In this document: one piece after another, positions 58,166 to 64,000 of the stretch
Layout: the number at the start of each line of letters is the position of its first letter
Numbering within the stretch: position 1 is the first letter of the stretch
NCBI GenBank assembly: GCA_007115705.1
Contig: QXEO01000550.1
Coordinates: 1,424,111-1,488,110 of the forward strand
Source of the DNA: Dactylis glomerata
Taxonomy: Eukaryota; Streptophyta; Magnoliopsida; Poales; Poaceae
DNA length: 64,000 bases
Reading direction: 5' to 3'
Notes under the pieces: model-generated
What the model saw: the letters and a program-made list of their open reading frames with translations, nothing else
Database searches by the model: none
Told to the model about the DNA's origin: nothing
Program-made: the position numbers and the translations under genes

Positions 58166-61100
58166 TCAATTTGCCCTCTGGCGATCACTCTCGGTGATGA
58201 TCTGTCTTGTGATACAATTGGCAGTTTCCCTACAAGCAGCATAGAGTGCATCCATGTCAACACGACCACTGGGAGTCGGAGGCAGCATCTTCACCAGTTC
58301 CAGATCGACCTCGGGATAATGAGCGCATACAAAGGAGAGGATGACCAGAGCCCCGTAGCGCAGATGCTCGTGGACGAAGCGATAAATAGCATCGCCATTT
58401 TCGAAGCGATCAAGCAACGCAGGGAGGCCATCGAGCTGATTGTTCAAAGAAAACATCGCCGCATGCACAAGCGCGAGTGCGGCGCGGCTTGTTTCGGCTA
58501 AGAATCCAGCTTGGGCGATCCGATCTTGGAGTATAGTCAGCTTCATCGCTTTCGATCGGTCAGCCCAGAAGTTCTCAGCGATCGAATTCGCATGAGTCTG
58601 AGCTGCACCAAGATGCGTGTTCATGCACCGAGCCTTGGCTTCGCCGTCGAAACATACATCTAGAGAAAAAGGAGGAAAATCACACAGGGTCAATCGGGAG
58701 CAAAACAGATCAAGGGCTCGAAAGACTCAGATTTCAGAGCTTTCCCAAGGTTTTTGATCTCTTCAAGAAGGAACTTTTCGGCGTCCGTTGCCCGCGAAGC
58801 TTTGGAGAGAGCAACATCGACCTTTGAAGTGACTGTCTTCAACTCCTGCTGGGTACCCTTAACCTGGTCGCGCAGGGAGCAGATCAAAGAAAGTTCGCTC
58901 ATGGAAGGTGCTCGCCTCTCAACGGTGCGGGAAGAACTACCAACTGTTTCATACAAAACAGGCTAGGCATCAAAGCCCTGCACATGAGGCCCCCAGTCAC
59001 AAATAGTCATCGGTAATCAAAACGCAAACAAGCATAAAATACATCGAGAGAAGGTAACCATTAACAGAGGCAGTTTCACAACAGGCAATATTCAAAGGTT
59101 GGCCATAAACACCAAAGTGACAACGCATGTTCCATTACAAAAGCGACCAGTTCATCGGTCAGACTACGTCGAACTGCCGGCGGCCTTGCTGGACGGTGCA
59201 CCTGACGCACTACGCTTTCGAGCCTTGGCAGCCGCCCTCTTGGCATTCCTATCCGCTAGGAAGCTTGTCATCCGGGCAGACAAAGTGCGGGCACGCTCAA
59301 TGAAGGCCTTGGGACCAACGTCGCGCCCGTCTTTTGTCCTTCGGGTAGGTGCTCATGACCTTGTCGGCGTCAAATTCAACCCCGTGCATCATCAGCATAG
59401 AGAAGACAGACTCAGAGCCGGTAGTTACCTATCGGCGAACTGCAGCAACTAAAGGATCCTCGCCATCCTCCTTCACTGCCAATGCTTCGAGGATGCCGGC
59501 CATGGTGCTGCTGGTTGACTCAGGAGCGGAGATATCGCGAACACAGTCAAGTGTCGACCGCACCTTTGCCAGGAGATCGCGCACTTCCCGGCAGAGGCGT
59601 TCGGCATTACCAACGCTGGACTCGAGTCCAGCGGGCTCCTTCATCACCGCAGCACCCAATTCGGCAGCAACTTCATGAGAAAACAAGATCTCCAGTCAGG
59701 ATTAGAGGTAATCGACACGAATCATGTACTATAAGGAGAACAAGCTTTATAGTGCAAGGAATTGAGGGCGGTGTGCAGGTCTTTCTCCTTCGACTTAGCC
59801 TCCATTCGATGCTTATTGGCAAGCTCTTGAGCCTTTGCCAAATCAGTTTTAAGCTGGGCAACCTCGTCGGCCAGCCCATCAGCTTTCGCCTTCAGCACAG
59901 AATTGTTGGCCGCAAGATCGTCTATTTGTGCTTTCAGCGACGTCTTGTCGGCGGCAGCCTGAGTAGCAATTCCTGATTATTCAAGGAACTGCAGAGTAAG
60001 AAAAGAAAGGGCGTCAAAACAAGATTTCAGGACAGATAGAAGAGGAAATCACTTACGGTGCACATCTTCTAGCTAGACGGATAACCGCTGGTTCTCCTCC
60101 TCTAGTGCAAGATAGTTCTTGCATATTTTCGTTAAGTCCTCGACGACAGGCTAAACCAGCAGAAGCAAGGATGAGTCTCAAAAAGTTCTGTTTTAGAGGG
60201 CAAGCCCAAGTGTAAACACTTAGACTCACCCTCGGGGGCTACTGATGGGCAAATATTAGAGTCATAAAGCTAGGATTTTCGGACTCACATGGCGTTTGGG
60301 ACCGGAAGGTTCGCCGGAGGAAGAAACCAGAACAAGTTCGGGCTCGACCGTATTCTTCTTCGGAGGGGGTGACAACTTCGGGAGGTCTTCCAGCGCGGCG
60401 TCCCCAACGTTCTTCTCTTGCGAGTCAGCGGTCTGCTCGAGAGTAGAGTCGTGGGGTCGAAACTGGAATCATTCACGATCACCCAAGCTAGCTGAAGTTT
60501 CCTCAGTCGAAGATCTGAAGTATGCAACGCGATCAGAAAGAGACAAGGTCGTCCAGGAAAGAAGTTCAAAAGCGAAATCTTACGACGTATCAAGGCCGAA
60601 GTTGGGAAGAGCCCTCTTCCCCACTCGCGGAGGAGGGCGGACGTCCAGAGGTTTGGCAGGAATCGCCGCACCATCGTCATCGCCTAACGAAGGAGAGCGG
60701 GTGCCAAGATCCTCCAAATCTTCGACCTGGTCAACATTTGCGTGCCTCATCAAAGCACGTGAAGTTGTGGGCGCGACAGATCCTGATTCTTCTGGAACTT
60801 TGACGAAATCGCGCCCGGGATATTCTCCATCTTCGGGTTGGGGCGGATAGCATCAGACTACATTAAGAATCTGGGCAGAACACTTTCGATCAAGTCTCAT
60901 TGCACTACAAGAAATTCACCACAAAATCAGAGACATTCAGTCGAAAGACACAGGAAGCGTACCTCGGTCCGGGGGTGTGACTTGCTAAAGGCGACTATGC
61001 CAAAAATCTTCGGCACCGTTGATTTCTTCTTCAAGTTGGTGATGGCAAGAACACCATCATCGATCTTGACTTCCTTTAGTTCGTCGGAAGAAATGCGCGT

Positions 61101-61225
61101 TGGGTCCCGGCGATCGGTGTAATCCCACATGCAGTGGCCCCGAGCGGCAAGCGGCTGGACCTGGCGCTCGATGAAGGTGCGGATAAGCTGGATGCCCGAT
61201 AGCTCCTTCTTGGGCGTAGCCTGAA
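58166..61225 (-). pseudogene. antisense multi-exon coiled-coil gene of G
   Basis: On the minus strand, protein-like segments are separated by short GT-AG gaps. From C2 downward: 61225-60963 (LSGIQLIRTFIERQVQPLAARGH...MWDYT), a likely intron 60962-60905, 60904-60584, intron 60583-60515 (donor GTAAGA), 60514-60289, intron 60288-60151 (donor GTGAGT), 60150-60057 (LALEEENQRLSV), intron 60056-59989 (GTAAGT...CTGCAG), 59988 to about 59740 (coiled coil), about 59680-59163, then 58956-58690 and 58665-58166 ending in ALYAACRETANCITRQIITESDRQ. The first segment resembles the grass 'putative gypsy type transposon' proteins (Pfam PF04195, from memory). Several TAGs stand in it. Function unknown. Its N-terminus lies beyond C2. 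Confidence 0.6.
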
Positions 61226-62177
61226 TGATATGGGGTGGCCCGATCTTCTCGTGAGCGACGCGATGATAATGATGGCAGCGGATGATAGTCGGGGATAACT
61301 TGGTGTCACCGATGAACTCTCCTCGCTTGAACCCTGATGCCAATGCAACAGCTCTCAAACCCTGTAGGATATTCACGACTCCACACACTTGCGCACGTAG
61401 CCGTCGACCACGAAACGGTAGTTTGCAATCTGCTGATTCCCAATGGAACAACATATCACACTAAACTTGCAGCAGTATAACACCAAATCCAGATGAATTG
61501 GTGCGGAGGAATTCAGATGAATGCTTACAGCAGTTCAACGAAGTATTCTTTAGTCTAAATATGGTCTAACCCTAATTGAGGGGGCGCCCAGGGCTACTTA
61601 TAGGTGGCCGGGCGACCTCAGCAAAGACCTGGCCCAAAACATGTCCGGTTTGGGCCCAAACTGACTCGGTTCGACTCAAACGGGTACATACCGACCCATA
61701 TATGGGTTTGGCCTAATTTTAGCACGCAGGCCATGTGTGTAGCGCGCCTTAGACGTGTAGACATCGTGTCGTAGGCAGTCCTAGTGCGCCATCACGTGCT
61801 CGTGCTCATCCAGACTTGATCTTCTTCACGTGGTGATGTTCTCCATGCTTGTGGCGCCGGCCTACCTGTCCTCCCTCGCGCTCTCTTGCTTGATCACCAC
61901 GTCGTGCTCCATGTGTTGCATCTCCTCGCTCCCTCGAACCCCTTCTTCTCCAATGAACCTGATCATACATATGAACAAAGACTTAGGTAGTATAAAATTC
62001 TCGTTACAATAAATATCAGATTCAGCAAGGAGTGAGTTCACCTGCTGTTGTAACAACTTAGCACGGGCTCGAGTAATTGGTCCAATCCGAATCTCATCAT
62101 TGGACTTATCTTGATCAGCAACAATAGGATCATCAACAGTAGGTGGAGATGGCTGTGTAGTAGGGATGTCCTCATCA
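61226..62177 (-). repeat. 3' LTR of C2
   Basis: 952 bp, same length and ends as the C1 5' LTR. Confidence 0.9.
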
Positions 62178-62192
62178 TCTCCCCCCCCCTTC
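62178..62192 (-). promoter_or_regulatory. polypurine tract of C2
   Basis: GAA followed by a G run longer than in C1, then AGA, on the minus strand. The changed run length puts the pol tail in another frame. Confidence 0.7.
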
Positions 62193-63371
62193 AAAAGGCG
62201 TCGACCTCGACGCTCCAAGGTCATCTCTATCATATGGTGATAAATCAGCAACATTGAAACTGTTGCTAACACCACCAAACTCAGCAATAGGAATATCAAT
62301 CGAGTAGGCATTATCATTGATCTTGGCAAGCACTCTATAGGGACCAGCACCTCGGGGCCTCAACTTGGAACGCCTAAGCAAAGGAAATCTGTCCTTGCGC
62401 AGGTGCACCCATACCATATCACCGGGCTGAAAAAGAATCTGCTTTCTTGACTTGTTGCGAGCAGCAGCAGTATTCTTCCCTTTCTTCTCAGTAGCCTCTC
62501 GAGTCTTCTCATGAATTTTCTTCACAAAATCAGCTCTCTTTGATGCCTCCATATTAACTCTCTCATGCAATGGAAGAGGCAACAAATCTAGTGGTGTAAC
62601 AGGTTTGAAGCCATACACCACCTCAAACGGACAAAGCTGAGTAGTAGAATGTACCGCCCTGTTGTATGCAAACTCCACATGCGGCAAACAATCTTCCCAC
62701 TCCCGCAGATTTTTCTTGATCATTGTCCTCAGCAACTGTGACAAAGTTCGATTCACCACCTCGGTCTGGCCGTCAGTTTGGGGATGACATGTAGTGCTGA
62801 ACAGCAGCTTCGTTCCTAGCTTTCCCCATAAGGTCTTCCAGAAGTAGCTCATGAACTTGACGTCCCTGTCAGAAACAATAGTCTTGGGCACTCCATGCAA
62901 GCGTACGATATCCCTGAAAAACAGGTTAGCCGCATGCGACGCATCGTCGCTCTTATGACATGCAATAAAGTGTGCCATTTTAGAAAATCTATCCACTACC
63001 ACAAATATAGAATCATGACCATGTTTAGTTTTTGGCAATCCTAGCACAAAATCCATACTACTATCTTCCCATGGTGTAATAGGTGCAGGTAGTGGTGTAT
63101 ACAAATCGTGAGGCTTCAGCTTGGACTTGGATGTGTTGCACACAATGCAGCACCGCACATACCTATCCACATCACGCCTCATCCTGGGCCAAAAGAAGTG
63201 ATCAGCTAGCATGAGTAATGTCTTCTCACGCCCAAAGTGACCCATCAAACCTCCCGCATGTGATTCCTGCAATAAGAGCAAACACAAAGACGACTCCTGG
63301 AACACATAGTTTGTTAGCTCGAAATAGAAACCCATCATGTATGTGATATTTCTCCCAAGGCACGAAACCAA
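62178..63371 (-). pseudogene. integrase of C2, N-terminally truncated
   Basis: From the deletion junction near 63360 the frame enters the integrase region: GHFGREKTLLMLADHFFWPRMRRDVDRYVRCCIVC (zinc finger intact here, unlike C1), DDE blocks MDFVLGL, VSDRDVKF and TDGQTEVVNR, and RGAGPYRVLAKINDNAYSID. It stops at the purine tract, where the run length differs, so the LTR-encoded tail is out of frame. The part alone is open for almost 400 codons, but no normal start exists. Confidence 0.85.
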
Positions 63372-63637
63372 TGAAGAAGATGACGGTCCACGAGACTACA
63401 AACAAGAATCAAACTCGAAACAAAGATGCAGAAAAGATCGAGGAATCTAGACTCCTACGAATTGGAAGAAAAGATACGCGAAAAGACGATCAGCGACTAA
63501 AACTCAAGAACGGTGCAATCTAGGCTATGGCAGAAACTAAGAACCCTAATTTTTTTTTTGGCTTTTTCTGGATAGGACTGAAAACAAAAACGAATTGCAG
63601 GGATGAATTTGTGGATGCTCACCGAGTAAACCGTGGA
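63372..63637 (-). other. leader remnant of C2
   Basis: Matches the first 250 or so bases of the C1 leader (9646-9890) in reverse. No gene. Confidence 0.75.
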
Positions 63638-63649
63638 AATCTGATACCA
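63638..63649 (-). promoter_or_regulatory. PBS of C2
   Basis: TGGTATCAGATT on the minus strand followed by TCCACGG, the same as C1. Confidence 0.85.
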
Positions 63650-63652
63650 AGA

Positions 63653-64000
63653 TGATATGGGGTGGCCCGATCTTCTCGTGAGCGACGCGATGATAATGAT
63701 GGCAGCGGATGATAGTCGGGGATAACTTGGTGTCACCGATGAACTCTCCTCGCTTGAACCCTGATGCCAATGCAACAGCTCTCAAACCCTGTAGGATATT
63801 CACGACTCCACACACTTGCGCACGTAGCCGTCGACCACGAAACGGTAGTTTGCAATCTACTGATTCCCAATGGAACAACAGATCACACTAAACTTGCAGC
63901 AGTATAACACCAAGTCCAGATGAATTGGTGCGGAGGAATTCAGATGAATGCTTACAGCAGTTCAACAAAGTATTCTTTAGTCTAAACGTGGTCTAACCCT
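63653..64000 (-). repeat. 5' LTR of C2, cut by the window edge
   Basis: The U5 side of the LTR, nearly identical to 61226-61573. Confidence 0.85.

Larger units (their letters stand above)
39117..61225 (+). mobile_element. G: Tat-lineage Ty3/gypsy element with nested insertions
   Basis: 5' LTR 39117-41117 (split by H1), PBS 41120-41137, gag, protease, RT, RNase H, a second archaeal-type RNase H, integrase start, and further right a minisatellite and an antisense gene. H1, D2, B2 and C2 interrupt it. The second RNase H and an antisense frame beyond pol are known traits of the Tat/RIRE2/Grande lineage. The link between the integrase part (ending 55202) and the 57650-61225 part is an inference, because B2 and a deletion lie between. 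The 3' LTR is outside the window. Left flank CCCGC. Confidence 0.75.
61226..64000 (-). mobile_element. C2: internally deleted family C element
   Basis: 3' LTR 61226-62177, pol end 62178-63371, a short leader piece, PBS 63638-63649 and the 5' LTR from 63653 to the window edge. Compared with C1, everything from early leader to the start of integrase (about 4.6 kb: gag, protease, RT, RNase H) is missing, with one junction near 63360. It lies inside the antisense gene of G; the left flank is CTGAA. Confidence 0.85.

Noticed and set aside
1..64000. A host protein-coding gene or a complete antiviral, toxin or biosynthetic system
   Set aside because: Every long frame I could read belongs to gag, protease, RT, RNase H, integrase or the antisense gene of G; the rest is LTR or leader.

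Overview
The window is plant nuclear DNA, most likely from a Triticeae grass (wheat, barley, rye or goatgrass type), and consists almost entirely of Ty3/gypsy LTR retrotransposons inserted into one another. I see no host gene, tRNA, rRNA or CRISPR array. The clade calls come from protein motifs, primer-binding sites (PBS) and LTR termini read by eye; no database was searched. Labels A to K are mine. Elements of families B, C and D are autonomous in design (gag, protease, RT, RNase H, integrase). Their LTRs begin TGATGAGGACATCCC, their PBS matches initiator tRNA-Met, and their pol frame runs through the polypurine tract into the 3' LTR, all as in the CRM (centromeric retrotransposon) clade. Family A carries only gag-protease and family H carries no recognisable protein; both use the same PBS and look like dependents of B, C or D. 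F is a tRNA-Asp-primed element with gag only. G is a Tat-lineage element with two RNase H domains and an antisense gene.

Layout. 1-3585: D3, a D copy cut off in RT. 3586-4859: A2, a reversed A leader plus LTR. 4860-6967: H2, a short coding-free element. 6968-7204: K, an LTR fragment. 7205-28434 is a deep stack: E (LTR fragment) contains D1 (solo LTR, TSD GATAT), which contains C1 (TSD GTGGC), which contains A1 (TSD CGACG/CGATG), which contains B1 (TSD AACTG). 28435-31656: A3, another gag-protease element whose 5' LTR abuts E and whose body is cut by F. 31657-39116: F. 39117-61225: G, inserted in the LTR of F and itself carrying H1 (39349-40800, TSD CCCGG), D2 (46974-54781, TSD GGTTC), a B-type fragment B2 (55203 to about 57640) and, at 61226-64000, C2.

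By-eye LTR comparison gives roughly 44 differences in 952 bp for C1, 15 in 559 for A1 and 21 in 914 for B1. That order agrees with the nesting. D2 has about 37 in 940. In-frame stop codons in the polyproteins are mostly TAG where relatives have CAG, as expected from decay of methylated cytosines in silenced DNA.

The most unusual items are these. H1 is a palindromic element with two head-to-head LTRs flanking a piece of B-family pol, with a clean target duplication. G carries an antisense, apparently multi-intron coiled-coil gene next to a minisatellite. A1 has a 610-codon gag-protease frame (stop included) broken only by the B1 insertion. CRM-type families dominate the window, which suggests a centromeric or pericentromeric origin.
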